Shown: positions 41,211 through 50,473 of the stretch, piece by piece
Layout: each line of letters opens with the position of its first letter
How positions within the stretch are numbered: position 1 is the first letter of the stretch
Assembly (NCBI RefSeq): GCF_000744705.1
Contig: NZ_JQML01000001.1
Span: forward strand, 4,226,017-4,290,016
Length of the DNA stretch: 64,000 bases
Source of the DNA: Streptacidiphilus albus JL83
GTDB taxonomy: Bacteria > Actinomycetota > Actinomycetes > Streptomycetales > Streptomycetaceae
Direction: 5' to 3'
The notes under the pieces: generated by a model
Told to the model about the DNA's origin: nothing
Database searches by the model: none
The model's input: only the letters and a program-made list of their open reading frames with translations
Translations under genes and position numbers: made by a program

Positions 41211-43214
41211 TCAGGCGGTCGGCGGCTCCAGCGGCGGGAGCTTCACGATGTCCACCGGCTGCGCCGTGGGCTGGGTGATCCCGTTGGTCAGCGCCAGTTC
41301 CTTCGGCGACTGCACCGGCGGCCGGGTGGAGGGGGTGCGGCGGGCCGAACCCGTCCAGGCCGGTCGGGCGGGACGCTTCACGATCGGCCGGAAGATCTCC
41401 GCGATCTGCTCCTTGTTCAGCGTCTCCTTCTCCAGCAGTTCGAGCACCAGGTTGTCCAGGACGTCCCGGTTCTCGACGAGGATCTCCCACGCCTCGTTGT
41501 GGGCGTTCTCGATCAGCTTCTTGACCTCCTCGTCCACCAGCCCGGCGACCTCTTCCGAGTAGTCGCGCTGGTGGCCCATCTCACGGCCCAGGAAGGGCTC
41601 GGAGCTGTCGGTCCCGAACTTGATCGCACCCAGGCGCTCGGTCATGCCGTACTGGGTGACCATGGCCCGCGCGGTGGCGGTGGCCTTCTCGATGTCGTTG
41701 GAGGCGCCGGTGGTCGGGTCGTGGAAGACCAGTTCCTCCGCCGCGCGCCCGCCCATCATGTAGGCCAGCTGGTCCAGCATCTCGTTGCGCGTGGTCGAGT
41801 ACTTGTCCTCGTCCGGGAGCACCATGGTGTAACCCAGGGCCCGGCCGCGGGACAGGATGGTGACCTTGTGCACCGGGTCGCTGTTCGGAGAGGCCGCCGC
41901 GACCAGGGCGTGTCCGCCCTCGTGGTACGCGGTGATCTTCTTTTCCTTCTCCGACATGATCCGGGTGCGCTTCTGCGGGCCGGCCACCACGCGGTCGATG
42001 GCCTCGTCCAGCATCGAGTTGTCGATCAGCTTCTTGTCGCTGCGCGCGGTGAGCAGGGCGGCCTCGTTGAGGACGTTGCTCAGGTCCGCACCGGTGAAGC
42101 CGGGGGTGCGGCGGGCGACGACCATCAGGTCGACGTCCGGAGCGACCGGCTTGCCCTTCTGGTGCACCTTCAGGATCTCGAACCGGCCGGTGAGGTCGGG
42201 ACGGTCGACCGCGATCTGGCGGTCGAAGCGGCCCGGACGCAGCAGCGCCGGGTCGAGGATGTCGGGGCGGTTGGTGGCGGCGATCAGGATCACGCCGCCC
42301 TTGACATCGAATCCGTCCATCTCGACCAGCAGCTGGTTGAGGGTCTGCTCGCGCTCGTCGTGCCCGCCGCCGAGGCCGGCGCCGCGGTGGCGGCCGACCG
42401 CGTCGATCTCGTCGACGAAGACGATGGCCGGCGCGTTGGCCTTGGCCTGCTCGAAGAGGTCGCGGACCCGGCTGGCGCCGACACCGACGAACATCTCGAC
42501 GAAGTCGGAGCCGGAGATCGAGTAGAACGGCACCCCGGCCTCGCCGGCGACGGCGCGGGCCAGCAGGGTCTTACCGGTTCCGGGCGGGCCGTAGAGCAGC
42601 ACACCCTTGGGGATCTTGGCGCCGACGGCCTGGAACTTGGCCGGCTCCTGCAGGAACTCCTTGATCTCGTAGAGCTCCTCGACCGCCTCGTCCGCCCCGG
42701 CGACGTCCGAGAAGGTCGTCTTGGGGGTGTCCTTGGTGATCAGCTTGGCCTTGGACTTTCCGAACTGCATGACCCGGGAGCCGCCACCCTGCATCTGGTT
42801 CATCAGGAACAGGAAGACCACCACGATCAGCACGAACGGCAGCAGCGACAGCAGGATGCTGACGAAGGCGTTCTGCTTGTCCTGGCTGACGGTGTAGCTG
42901 CCGACGGTCTTGTCGTGGACCTGGTTCTGCAGGTTGTCGGCCAGAGTCGCGGCGTAGGCGTCGTTGACGTAAGGCGCCTGGATCTGCGTGGTGCCGTCGA
43001 TGCTGTTGTTCAGCTGGACCTTGATCATCTGACTGTCGCCAGTCGTGATCTGGACTGCCTTGGCGTTGCCGTCGTTGATCTGCGCGACGACGGTACTGGT
43101 GTCCTCGGTCTTGTAACCGGCCGAGGACGACACCACGGTCATCAGCACGAAGACAGCGGCAACCGCCAGCAGGACCCACATCACCGGCGCACGGAAGTAT
43201 CGCTTCACGTCCAT
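41211..43214 (-). CDS. ftsH: ATP-dependent zinc metalloprotease FtsH
   Basis: 667 residues. N-terminal membrane helix ([21 protein letters not shown]), a roughly 95-residue extracytoplasmic domain, second helix ([18 protein letters not shown]), AAA domain with Walker A GPPGTGKT and SRH, and the protease domain with zinc motif HEGGH. Hexameric membrane-protein quality-control protease. The C-terminal 70 residues are Pro/Thr-rich and unconserved. ATG 43214. Follows hpt in the same direction with a 269-bp gap that must hold its promoter. Confidence 0.97.
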   Translation of the reverse strand: MDVKRYFRAPVMWVLLAVAAVFVLMTVVSSSAGYKTEDTSTVVAQINDGNAKAVQITTGDSQMIKVQLNNSIDGTTQIQAPYVNDAYAATLADNLQNQVHDKTVGSYTVSQDKQNAFVSILLSLLPFVLIVVVFLFLMNQMQGGGSRVMQFGKSKAKLITKDTPKTTFSDVAGADEAVEELYEIKEFLQEPAKFQAVGAKIPKGVLLYGPPGTGKTLLARAVAGEAGVPFYSISGSDFVEMFVGVGASRVRDLFEQAKANAPAIVFVDEIDAVGRHRGAGLGGGHDEREQTLNQLLVEMDGFDVKGGVILIAATNRPDILDPALLRPGRFDRQIAVDRPDLTGRFEILKVHQKGKPVAPDVDLMVVARRTPGFTGADLSNVLNEAALLTARSDKKLIDNSMLDEAIDRVVAGPQKRTRIMSEKEKKITAYHEGGHALVAAASPNSDPVHKVTILSRGRALGYTMVLPDEDKYSTTRNEMLDQLAYMMGGRAAEELVFHDPTTGASNDIEKATATARAMVTQYGMTERLGAIKFGTDSSEPFLGREMGHQRDYSEEVAGLVDEEVKKLIENAHNEAWEILVENRDVLDNLVLELLEKETLNKEQIAEIFRPIVKRPARPAWTGSARRTPSTRPPVQSPKELALTNGITQPTAQPVDIVKLPPLEPPTA

Positions 43215-43483
43215 CCATGCGGGGCGGCATGAGCCGCCCCGTCCCTCCTGCCACTGTGCGGCATCTCACGGCTTCGTGAGCCGTGGATGCGTCCTATGTC
43301 TGACCTCGACCGGTTGGTCATCCACTGTCAACCGCACACAGTGGATTATTGGACGGTACCGCAGCCATTCTCCATCGGAACGGCGCGGTACCGGTGCCAA
43401 ACGGCTCTTCCCCGGGTCCAACGGAGGGAACCTGCGTCCTGTTCCCGCTCCACCGGCCGGTTTGGCCGCCTGTTCGACCTTCT

Positions 43484-44038
43484 TCAGCCGCCGTACACGT
43501 GCGGCGCGAGCGTTCCCACGAACGGCAGGTTGCGGTACTTCTCGGCGTAGTCCAGGCCGTAGCCGACGACGAACTCGTTGGGAATGTCGAAACCGACGTA
43601 CTTCACGTCGATCGACACCTTGGCCGCGTCGGGCTTGCGCAGCAGCGTGACCACCTCCAGCGAGGCCGGACCGCGCGAGTTCAGGTTGCTGAGCAGCCAG
43701 GACAGGGTGAGCCCGGAGTCGATGATGTCCTCGACGATCAGCACGTCGCGGCCGGTGATGTCGGTGTCCAGGTCCTTCAGGATCCGGACCACCCCGGAGG
43801 AGCGGGTGCCCATCCCGTAGGAGGAGATCGCCATCCAGTCCATGACGAGCGGGCTGTGCAGGGCCCTGGCCAGGTCGGCCATGACCATCACCGCGCCCTT
43901 CAGCACGCCGACGATCAGCAGGTCCTTGCCGGCGTAGTCGCGGTCGATCTGCGCCGCCAGCTCGGCCAGCTTGGCGTCGATCTCATCCTTGCTGATGAGC
44001 ACCTTCGCAAGATCGGTGCCCATGTCCTTCTCGTCCAC
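43484..44038 (-). CDS. hpt: Hypoxanthine phosphoribosyltransferase
   Basis: 184 residues. [18 protein letters not shown] and the PRPP loop [14 protein letters not shown], ending [29 protein letters not shown]. Purine salvage from hypoxanthine and guanine. I chose GTG 44038 ([10 protein letters not shown]) because homologues start in this way and GAGGAAG precedes it; ATG 44023 is the alternative. Conserved order tilS-hpt-ftsH, here with 111 bp between tilS and hpt. Confidence 0.95.
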   Translation of the reverse strand: MDEKDMGTDLAKVLISKDEIDAKLAELAAQIDRDYAGKDLLIVGVLKGAVMVMADLARALHSPLVMDWMAISSYGMGTRSSGVVRILKDLDTDITGRDVLIVEDIIDSGLTLSWLLSNLNSRGPASLEVVTLLRKPDAAKVSIDVKYVGFDIPNEFVVGYGLDYAEKYRNLPFVGTLAPHVYGG

Positions 44039-44149
44039 CCGCGGTACTTCCTCAAGTGCTGGAGATCCGGTGTCTGCTGTCCAACCTTGCCACACCCGTC
44101 CGGCCGACCGGACCGGTGGCGGCGCCGCCGCGGGGCGGTCAGTGGCCCG

Positions 44150-45325
44150 TCAGGGGCGGCGGAAGGCCAGGTGGCCGGAGCGGCGCCGGAGTTCCACCGC
44201 ACCGGGGAGGTGCAGCGGGCCCTGGCCGTGCCAGTCGGTGACGAGTTGGTCCATGGCCTCGACATGGCGGGCGAAGAGGTCGCCGGCCGGGCTGCCGGCC
44301 CGGATCGCGGCGCGGCGCAGCACCCGGCGGCGCACCGCCGGCGGCACCTCGGCCAGCTTCGCGGCGTCCAGGCCCTGCTCGTCGGCGGCCCCGACCTCGA
44401 CCTGGGCGGCCCAGGCGTCCAGCGCGTCGGCGTCGTCGCGGAACAGCCGGGCGGTGCGGGCCAGCGCCTCGACCACGCCGCCGCCCAGGTGCTTCTCCAG
44501 CACCGGCAGCACCTCGTGCCGGACCCGGGCCCGGGTGTAGGCGGGGTCGGTGTTGTGCGGGTCGTCCCAGACCGGCAGGTCGAGCACGGCGCAGGCCTGG
44601 CGGGTGGTGCTGCGGTCCAGGTCGAGGAAGGGCCGGCGGTAGCGCCCGGTGGCGGCGGCCATCCCGGAGAGCGAGCGCGGGCCCGAGCCCCGGGCGAGGC
44701 CGAGCAGCACGGTCTCGGCCTGGTCGTCACGGGTGTGGCCGAGCAGGATCACCCGCGCGCCGTGCCTCTCGGCCGCGCTGTCCAGCGCGGCGTAGCGGGC
44801 GTCGCGGGCCGCGGCCTCGGGGCCTCCGCCCCGTCGCCCGCCGCCCTTGTCGGAGGCGCTGTGCGCCGCCCCCCAGTCCCGGCCCACCCGGACGCCGAGG
44901 GCGTCCACCGGGTCCAGGCCGAGCGCGCGCAGCCGGCCGGCCACCTCGACCGCGCGGGCGGTGGAGCCCTGCTGGAGGCCGTGGTCGACGGTGACCGCGC
45001 CGGCCCGGAGGCCGATCCTGGCGGCCTCGAAGGCGGTGGCGGCGGCCAGGGCCATGGAGTCGGCCCCGCCGCTGCAGGCCACCAGGACGAGCGGGGCGTC
45101 CGGTGCGGGGCGGGGCCGGGGGGTGCGGCGCTTGGCGTGCTGGGGGTCGACGTCGCCGACGGGGTGGAAGACCGGCCGGGGGTCGGGGGTCGGGGCGCCG
45201 GCCTGGGCGCCGGTCGGCGTGTCGGCGGCGTGGCTGCTGAAGGTGTCGGGAACCTGGGCGGCGACGTCGTTCAACACCCGGCGTACTGCCAGGCGTATCG
45301 CGGCCACTGCGGGATGCGGACCCAT
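44150..45325 (-). CDS. tilS: tRNA(Ile)-lysidine synthase
   Basis: 391 residues. PP-loop ATPase motif [13 protein letters not shown] at about residues 82-94, [12 protein letters not shown], and the [20 protein letters not shown] segment; converts C34 of tRNA-Ile(CAU) to lysidine. The first 75 residues (Ala/Pro-rich, THPTGAQ-like) and a Gly/Arg insert ([11 protein letters not shown]) are unusual but common in this group. The C-terminal domain is short, as in actinobacterial TilS. Confidence 0.94.
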   Translation of the reverse strand: MGPHPAVAAIRLAVRRVLNDVAAQVPDTFSSHAADTPTGAQAGAPTPDPRPVFHPVGDVDPQHAKRRTPRPRPAPDAPLVLVACSGGADSMALAAATAFEAARIGLRAGAVTVDHGLQQGSTARAVEVAGRLRALGLDPVDALGVRVGRDWGAAHSASDKGGGRRGGGPEAAARDARYAALDSAAERHGARVILLGHTRDDQAETVLLGLARGSGPRSLSGMAAATGRYRRPFLDLDRSTTRQACAVLDLPVWDDPHNTDPAYTRARVRHEVLPVLEKHLGGGVVEALARTARLFRDDADALDAWAAQVEVGAADEQGLDAAKLAEVPPAVRRRVLRRAAIRAGSPAGDLFARHVEAMDQLVTDWHGQGPLHLPGAVELRRRSGHLAFRRP

Positions 45326-45589
45326 GGTTGATCACTCCTCGGGTCGAACCGGGGGACTGAGGGTGGCCGCATCGTCTCACAGAGTGACCGGTGGGCTACC
45401 AATGGTGTCGATCTGCGTGCGGGCCGACCGCGAGCCGGACCGCCAGCAGATCGTCGCAGAAGTCTCCCGTGCCGCAGGCCCCAACAGTTCCCGCATCGCC
45501 CCGGTTCCGCCCGGAAGGATGAATGAGGAAACGTTTCGGCAGGTCACGGAGCGTCAGACCGGGCCACCGGACCGTCCACGACCGCCCTC

Positions 45590-46717
45590 TCAGCGGTGCA
45601 TCCGCGCGACCCAGGCCGAGGGGTTGTGCACCTCCTCCTTGGTCGGCAGGGTGTTCGGCGAGGTCCACACCCGGTTGAAGCCCTCCATGCCGACGGCGTC
45701 CACGACCGCGCGGACGAACACCGCGCCGTCCTGGTACTGCCGCAGCTTGGCGTCCATGCCCAGCAGCCTGCGGAGCACCTGGTCCATCCGGCCCGCGCCC
45801 TTGGCCCGGCGCTGCTGGAACTTCTCCCTGATCTCCGCCACCGAGGGCACCACCTGCGGCCCGACGCCGTCCATCACCACGTCGGCATGGCCCTCCAGCA
45901 GCGACATCACCGCCGTCAGCCGGCCCAGGATCGCGCGCTGCGCGGGCGTCTGCACCACGTCCATCAGGCTGCCGGTGCCCTCGCCGGCCTCCGCCTGGTC
46001 CGTGCCGTTGCCGCCGAAGACGCCCGGCAGCGAACCGGCCGCCTCGCGCAGCCGCTCCAGCAGGGTCAGCGGGTCCACGTCGGTCTCGGCCAGGAACGCC
46101 TGGATCTCGCCCTCGATGTGGTCGCGCAGCCAGGGCACCGCCGTGAACTGGGTCCGGTGGGTCTCCTCGTGCAGGCACACCCAGAGCCGGAAGTCGTGCG
46201 GGTCCACCTCCAGCTCGCGCTCCACCTGGACGATGTTCGGCGCGACCAGCAGCAGCCGGCCGGGCTGCGCCGGGCGCGCGTCGTCCAGCGGGGCGAGGTC
46301 CGCCGGGACGTCCGCCGGGGCGAAGGTCTCGTACTGGCCCAGCACCCGGGAGGACATGAACGCCAGCAGCATCCCCACCTCCAGGCCGGTGACCTTGCCG
46401 CCGACCACGCCCAGTGCCGCGCCGCCGGGGACGTCCGCGCGGCGGGCCTGCATCCGGTCCGTCAGCGGGGTGATGACGGAGCGGAAGCCCGCCACGTTGG
46501 CCCTGATCCACCCCGGCCGGTCGACGACCAGCACCGGCGTGCCGCCCTCCGGCGAGCCCATCCCGGTGAATTCGCGGACGTGCCGCTCCGAGGAGGCGGC
46601 GTGCCGGCGCAGCTCGGCCACGGCCGCGCGGGCCTCGTCGGGGCTCACCTCGGGACCGGAACGCACCAGCCGGGTCGCGGTGGACACCGCGAGACCCCAG
46701 TCGACCATGTCTGCCAT
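45590..46717 (-). CDS. Zinc-dependent metalloprotease-like protein (DUF2342)
   Basis: 375 residues from ATG 46717. Contains HEETH (H183 start) in CLHEETHRTQFTAVPWLRDH and a downstream SLLEGHADVVMDGVG that may supply the third ligand, the layout of the DUF2342 / F420-associated hydrolase family. Conserved between dacB and tilS in streptomycetes. Substrate unknown. A region rich in Gly/Glu (about 245-260) separates the two conserved halves. It runs in the same direction as dacB, 110 bp apart. Confidence 0.88.
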   Translation of the reverse strand: MADMVDWGLAVSTATRLVRSGPEVSPDEARAAVAELRRHAASSERHVREFTGMGSPEGGTPVLVVDRPGWIRANVAGFRSVITPLTDRMQARRADVPGGAALGVVGGKVTGLEVGMLLAFMSSRVLGQYETFAPADVPADLAPLDDARPAQPGRLLLVAPNIVQVERELEVDPHDFRLWVCLHEETHRTQFTAVPWLRDHIEGEIQAFLAETDVDPLTLLERLREAAGSLPGVFGGNGTDQAEAGEGTGSLMDVVQTPAQRAILGRLTAVMSLLEGHADVVMDGVGPQVVPSVAEIREKFQQRRAKGAGRMDQVLRRLLGMDAKLRQYQDGAVFVRAVVDAVGMEGFNRVWTSPNTLPTKEEVHNPSAWVARMHR

Positions 46718-46827
46718 ATGCGCTCTCACTCCTCCGGAGGGACGACCGGGTGCGGTGCGCGCCGCCCCCCGGCTCCGCGCGCCCCCACCCATGGCTTGCC
46801 TGCTGCCACCGTACGTGTTCCTGCCCG

Positions 46828-48300
46828 CTAGCGGCAGCCGCATGCGGCGACGCGCCCGGCCAGCTGGTCCAGCGCGTCGCGGGCGGAGAGGGCGTCGCCG
46901 CTGCCGTTGGACATGAAGGCGAAGGCCAGCAGCCGCCCGTCGCGGTCGACGACCAGTCCGGCCAGGGTGTTGACGGTCGACAGCGAGCCGGTCTTGGCCC
47001 TCACCACGCCGAGCCCGGCCTGGCTGTCGCCGCTGGTGTAGCGGTTGTCCAGGGTCCCGGTGAACCCGGCCACCGGCAGTCCGCCGACGATCGACCGCAG
47101 TCCCGGGTGTGCGGCCGAGGAGTCCAGCGTGAGCAGCTGGGTCAGCAGGTTCGCGGGGACCGCGTCCTGGCCGTCCAGGCCGCTGGCGTCGTACAGCTGG
47201 CTGCCGCCGAGCTGGATGCCCAGGCCGCGCAGGGTCTGCAGCACCGCGGCGGCGCCGCCGGCGAAGGTCGCGGGCCGGCCGGCCGCGATCGCCACCTGGT
47301 GGCCCAGGGTCTCGGCGATGTCGTTGTCGCTGTTGGTGAGCATCCGCTCGACGATCTCGGACAGCGGCTGCGAGGCCACCTCGGCCAGCTGCGGGGCGGT
47401 GGCCGGGGCGGTGGTGGTGCCGGGGCTGCCCAGCACGGTGATCCCCCGGGCCGCGAGCAGCGAGCCGAAGTCGGCGGCGGCGGTGGCGGCCGGGTCGCCG
47501 TAGCGCGGGGCGTCCTCGGTGCTGTTCGGGTCGATCCGGCCCTCGTCCGCGGTCAGCGCCTGGACCAGGGCGATGTTGTCGTTGACCCCGATCGGGTGCA
47601 GCGGGCTGCCGGTGAACAGCGAGATGTCGTAGCCGAGCCGGACCGAGGCGGTGCCCCGGGCCCGCAGCGCGGCGGCCGTCCGGGTGGCCAGGGTGGCCAG
47701 GCTGGCCTGCGGGTCGCCGCCGCCGGTGGGCGCGGCGGTGAGGGTCGGGTCGCCGCCGCCGACCAGCACGATCCGACCGGGCCCGGCCAGCACCACCCGG
47801 GTGGTGAAGCGGTGCTCGGGACCGAGCAGGGTGAGCGCGGCGGTCGCGGTGGCGATCTTGTTGGTGGAGGCCGGGGCCTGGGTCTCGGTCGCGTTCAGGG
47901 CGAACAGGCTCTGCCCGTCGGCGACGTCGACCACCGAGGCGGTGAGCCGCCCCAGCACCGGCGCGCCCAGGTCGGGGCCCAGCGCGGCGGCCATCCCGGC
48001 CGCGGTCGGCAGCGGTGCGGCGGCGTCGGTCGCCCCGGCGGCCGGCAGCAGCACCTGCCCGGCCGGCTGCCAGCTCGGCGCGGGCAGGGCCATGATCTTC
48101 GGCCGCACCGGCCGGACGGCGGCCGGAGGGCCCTGCGACCGGTCCCGCTCGGCCACCCGCTGGCCGCCCTGCCACGGCCCGGCAGCGGCCACGGCGACCA
48201 CGGCCAGGGCGAGTCCCGCCCCGCCGGCCGACAGCGCCACCGTCCGCACCGGCGCCAGCGCATAGCCGCGCAACGCCCGCCCCCACCACGTACGACCCAT
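46828..48300 (-). CDS. dacB: D-alanyl-D-alanine carboxypeptidase/endopeptidase (PBP4 type)
   Basis: 490 residues from ATG 48300. One N-terminal membrane helix or uncleaved signal ([21 protein letters not shown]), then a class C PBP4-type domain: SxxK as STNK (S145, K148), SxN as SDN in [14 protein letters not shown], and KTG in [12 protein letters not shown]. It trims peptidoglycan peptides outside the membrane. Divergent from ppa over 77 bp. An in-frame start 10 codons earlier is possible. Confidence 0.94.
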   Translation of the reverse strand: MGRTWWGRALRGYALAPVRTVALSAGGAGLALAVVAVAAAGPWQGGQRVAERDRSQGPPAAVRPVRPKIMALPAPSWQPAGQVLLPAAGATDAAAPLPTAAGMAAALGPDLGAPVLGRLTASVVDVADGQSLFALNATETQAPASTNKIATATAALTLLGPEHRFTTRVVLAGPGRIVLVGGGDPTLTAAPTGGGDPQASLATLATRTAAALRARGTASVRLGYDISLFTGSPLHPIGVNDNIALVQALTADEGRIDPNSTEDAPRYGDPAATAAADFGSLLAARGITVLGSPGTTTAPATAPQLAEVASQPLSEIVERMLTNSDNDIAETLGHQVAIAAGRPATFAGGAAAVLQTLRGLGIQLGGSQLYDASGLDGQDAVPANLLTQLLTLDSSAAHPGLRSIVGGLPVAGFTGTLDNRYTSGDSQAGLGVVRAKTGSLSTVNTLAGLVVDRDGRLLAFAFMSNGSGDALSARDALDQLAGRVAACGCR

Positions 48301-48377
48301 CCGGACCTGCCCCTTTCCTGAGCACCCCACGACGTAGGAGACACTATTGGCTGCAAACGTCTGACATTGGAGGAGCC

Positions 48378-48872
48378 TTGGAGTTCGACGTCACCATCGA
48401 GATCCCGAAGGGTTCGCGGAACAAGTACGAGGTCGACCACGAGACTGGTCGGATCTTCCTCGACCGGATGCTCTTCACCTCGACCCGCTACCCGGCCGAC
48501 TACGGCTTCGTCGAGGGCACCCTCGGCGAGGACGGCGACCCGCTGGACGCGCTGGTCATCCTGGAGGAGCCGACCTTCCCGGGTTGCCTGATCAAGTGCC
48601 GCGCCATCGGCATGTTCAAGATGACCGACGAGGCCGGCGGCGACGACAAGCTGCTCTGCGTCCCCGCCTCGGACCCGCGCTGGGAGCACCTGCGGGACAT
48701 CCACCACGTGTCGGAGTTCGACCGCCTGGAGATCCAGCACTTCTTCGAGGTCTACAAGGACCTGGAGCCCGGCAAGTCGGTCGAGGGCGCCCACTGGGTC
48801 GGCCGCCAGGAGGCCGAGGACGAGATCGTCGCCTCGATCAAGCGCCTCGCGGACTCCGGTCACGCCCACTGA
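48378..48872 (+). CDS. ppa: Inorganic pyrophosphatase
   Basis: 164 residues: [30 protein letters not shown] with the active-site Lys/Glu/Arg, [12 protein letters not shown] and the metal-binding signature DGDPLDALV. Soluble hexameric family I enzyme pulling biosynthetic reactions by hydrolysing PPi. Start is TTG 48378, directly after a strong GGAGGAG. Closed by a terminator. Confidence 0.97.
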   Translation: MEFDVTIEIPKGSRNKYEVDHETGRIFLDRMLFTSTRYPADYGFVEGTLGEDGDPLDALVILEEPTFPGCLIKCRAIGMFKMTDEAGGDDKLLCVPASDPRWEHLRDIHHVSEFDRLEIQHFFEVYKDLEPGKSVEGAHWVGRQEAEDEIVASIKRLADSGHAH

Positions 48873-48907
48873 CGGGTACGGCCGGTCCCGGCCGGTCCGC
48901 ACGCCGA

Positions 48908-48942
48908 CGCCGTCCTCGGAGCCCCGGGCTCCGGAGGCGGCG
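48908..48942 (+). terminator. Terminator after ppa
   Basis: 16-bp GC-rich stem with two mismatches and a 3-nt loop, followed by TTT, 35 bp beyond the ppa stop. It also sits downstream of the convergent M23 peptidase gene. Confidence 0.75.
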
Positions 48943-48968
48943 TTTCGGTGTCGGCGGCGCCGGGGCGG

Positions 48969-49964
48969 TCAGGACCGGCCGGTCCCGGCCCGGACCCGGC
49001 GGCCCCGGTAGAGGCCGCCGTTGATCCCGGCGAAGGCCAGGTCGAGACCGAGCCCGTCGCGCTCGGCGTGGAGGTGCAGATGGGGTTCGGTGCTGTTGCC
49101 CGAGTTCCCGACCTCCCCGATCGGCCGGCCCGCGGCCACCAGGTCGCCGGTGGCGACCCGGACGCTGCCGGGCCGCAGATGGGCCAGCATCACCAACTCG
49201 TGGCCGGTGTCGATGACCACGTGGTTGCCGAACGGATTGACGTCGGGGCTGGGACTGCCCACCGGTTCGTCCGGCAGCCCGTCGACCGCCCGCAGCACGG
49301 TTCCCGCGCACGGGGCCAACAGCTTTGCCCCGTAGGCAGGATAGGTCTCCAGCCGGCTCCTGGCCGCCGGGCCGTAGCTGCTCCGCGAGCCCGTCGGGCA
49401 GGTCGCTATCAGGTCGACCGCCCCGCGCTGCCGGGGGTGGCAGACATGGTGGTTGATGCCCCGTCCGCCGCCCTGGGAGACCCACCAGACACCCTCGGCG
49501 AAGGGCACCAGCAGCGGCGCCGACAGCGGCGCGCCCCAGCGGTGGCGGCGCGCCCGTCCCAGTGCCACCAGGCTCAGCGCGAGCGCGGCGCCGCACACCA
49601 CCGGCCCCACCAGCCCGCCGCCGCTGCGCAGTCCGGGCACCCCGGGCAGCAGCGGCAGCCCCAGCGGGCCGGCCAGCCGCAGCACCGACAGCAGCGCGGC
49701 CAGGGTGGCCCCGCGCCCCGTCCACAGCAGCCAGCGCGAGCACACCGGAGCCACGGTCCACCCCTCCAGCCACACGTTGAGCAGCAGCACCCAGAGCAGC
49801 GCCGCCACCCAGCCCAGCACCGAGCGGGCGTCCCAGCAGCACCAGATCTGCGACCAGGCGTAGGCGAGGACGCAGATCGGCTGCACCGTGGCCCGCAGGA
49901 TCACCCCGGCCGCACCCGTGGTCATCCGGTCACCGTTGGCGCACGGTTCGTTCGACTCCGTCAT
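48969..49964 (-). CDS. Polytopic membrane M23-family peptidase
   Basis: 331 residues from ATG 49964 (AGGGGGG before it). The first 170 residues hold about five membrane helices; the C-terminal 160 residues form an M23 (LytM-like) metallopeptidase with a first ligand region in HHVCHPRQRGAVDLI, the GNHVVIDTGHELVMLAHL strand and the HLHLH motif in TEPHLHLHAERDG. GEVGNSGNSTEPHLH is typical. It would cut peptidoglycan cross-links or act as a sensor. Divergent from the Trypco2-NACHT unit across 154 bp; whether it belongs to that system is open. Confidence 0.85.
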   Translation of the reverse strand: MTESNEPCANGDRMTTGAAGVILRATVQPICVLAYAWSQIWCCWDARSVLGWVAALLWVLLLNVWLEGWTVAPVCSRWLLWTGRGATLAALLSVLRLAGPLGLPLLPGVPGLRSGGGLVGPVVCGAALALSLVALGRARRHRWGAPLSAPLLVPFAEGVWWVSQGGGRGINHHVCHPRQRGAVDLIATCPTGSRSSYGPAARSRLETYPAYGAKLLAPCAGTVLRAVDGLPDEPVGSPSPDVNPFGNHVVIDTGHELVMLAHLRPGSVRVATGDLVAAGRPIGEVGNSGNSTEPHLHLHAERDGLGLDLAFAGINGGLYRGRRVRAGTGRS

Positions 49965-50118
49965 GAGACCCCCCTGCCGAGTGTGACGGATGCCGATCAC
50001 AAATCGGTTCCGTCGGTCGGTTTTTGACGCTGCAGTGATCCTCCCGGATCCGTGATCCACCGACACCGGTTGTCGTACTGTCGGTCTGGGCCGAGGAGCG
50101 ACTCTCAGGGAGCGGGGC

Positions 50119-50472
50119 ATGTCCGGGGACACACAGCAGGACGGCGGGTTCGGACCGATCGAACTCTCCGCCGCCGTAAGGGCGATCCGACGGGAGCTGG
50201 CCGCGGCGGCGGCGGACGGCGAGGGCGAGCCGGTCCGCTTCGAGGTCGGCCCGATCCAGCTGGACCTGACCGTCGAGCTGACCCGGGAGACCGGCGCCAA
50301 GGGCGGCGTCCGGGCCTGGGTGGTCGAGGCCGGAGCGGACACCAGGGCCACCCGGAACAGCACCCACCACCTCTCGTTCACCCTCACGCCCAGGTCCGCC
50401 GCGACCGGCGGCCCGGTCGAGATCGCCGACCCCGAGCCCGGCGGCACCTCCCGCTTCGGCAGCGGCGGCTGA
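50119..50472 (+). CDS. Trypco2 domain protein (trypsin-co-occurring domain 2)
   Basis: 117 residues: IELSAAVRAIRRELAAAAADG..., VRFEVGPIQLDLTVELTRETGAKGGVRAWVVEAG and HLSFTLTP, matching the small Trypco2 proteins that occur next to trypsin-like proteases fused to STAND/NACHT ATPases in actinobacteria. Its stop is 1 bp before the ATG of the protease-NACHT gene (TGAgATG), so the two are co-translated and probably interact. The divergent gap contains a dyad ACCGACA-N13-TGTCGGT (50059-50085) that could be an operator. The role is unknown; a regulatory or sensor subunit is a fair guess. Confidence 0.82.
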   Translation: MSGDTQQDGGFGPIELSAAVRAIRRELAAAAADGEGEPVRFEVGPIQLDLTVELTRETGAKGGVRAWVVEAGADTRATRNSTHHLSFTLTPRSAATGGPVEIADPEPGGTSRFGSGG

Positions 50473-50473
50473 G

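Noticed and set aside
45590..48325. A single 911-codon minus-strand gene fusing a protein to the DUF2342 metalloprotease
   Set aside because: The upstream part is an out-of-frame reading of dacB (Arg/Gly/Ala-rich); the metalloprotease starts at ATG 46717 and dacB is intact in its own frame.
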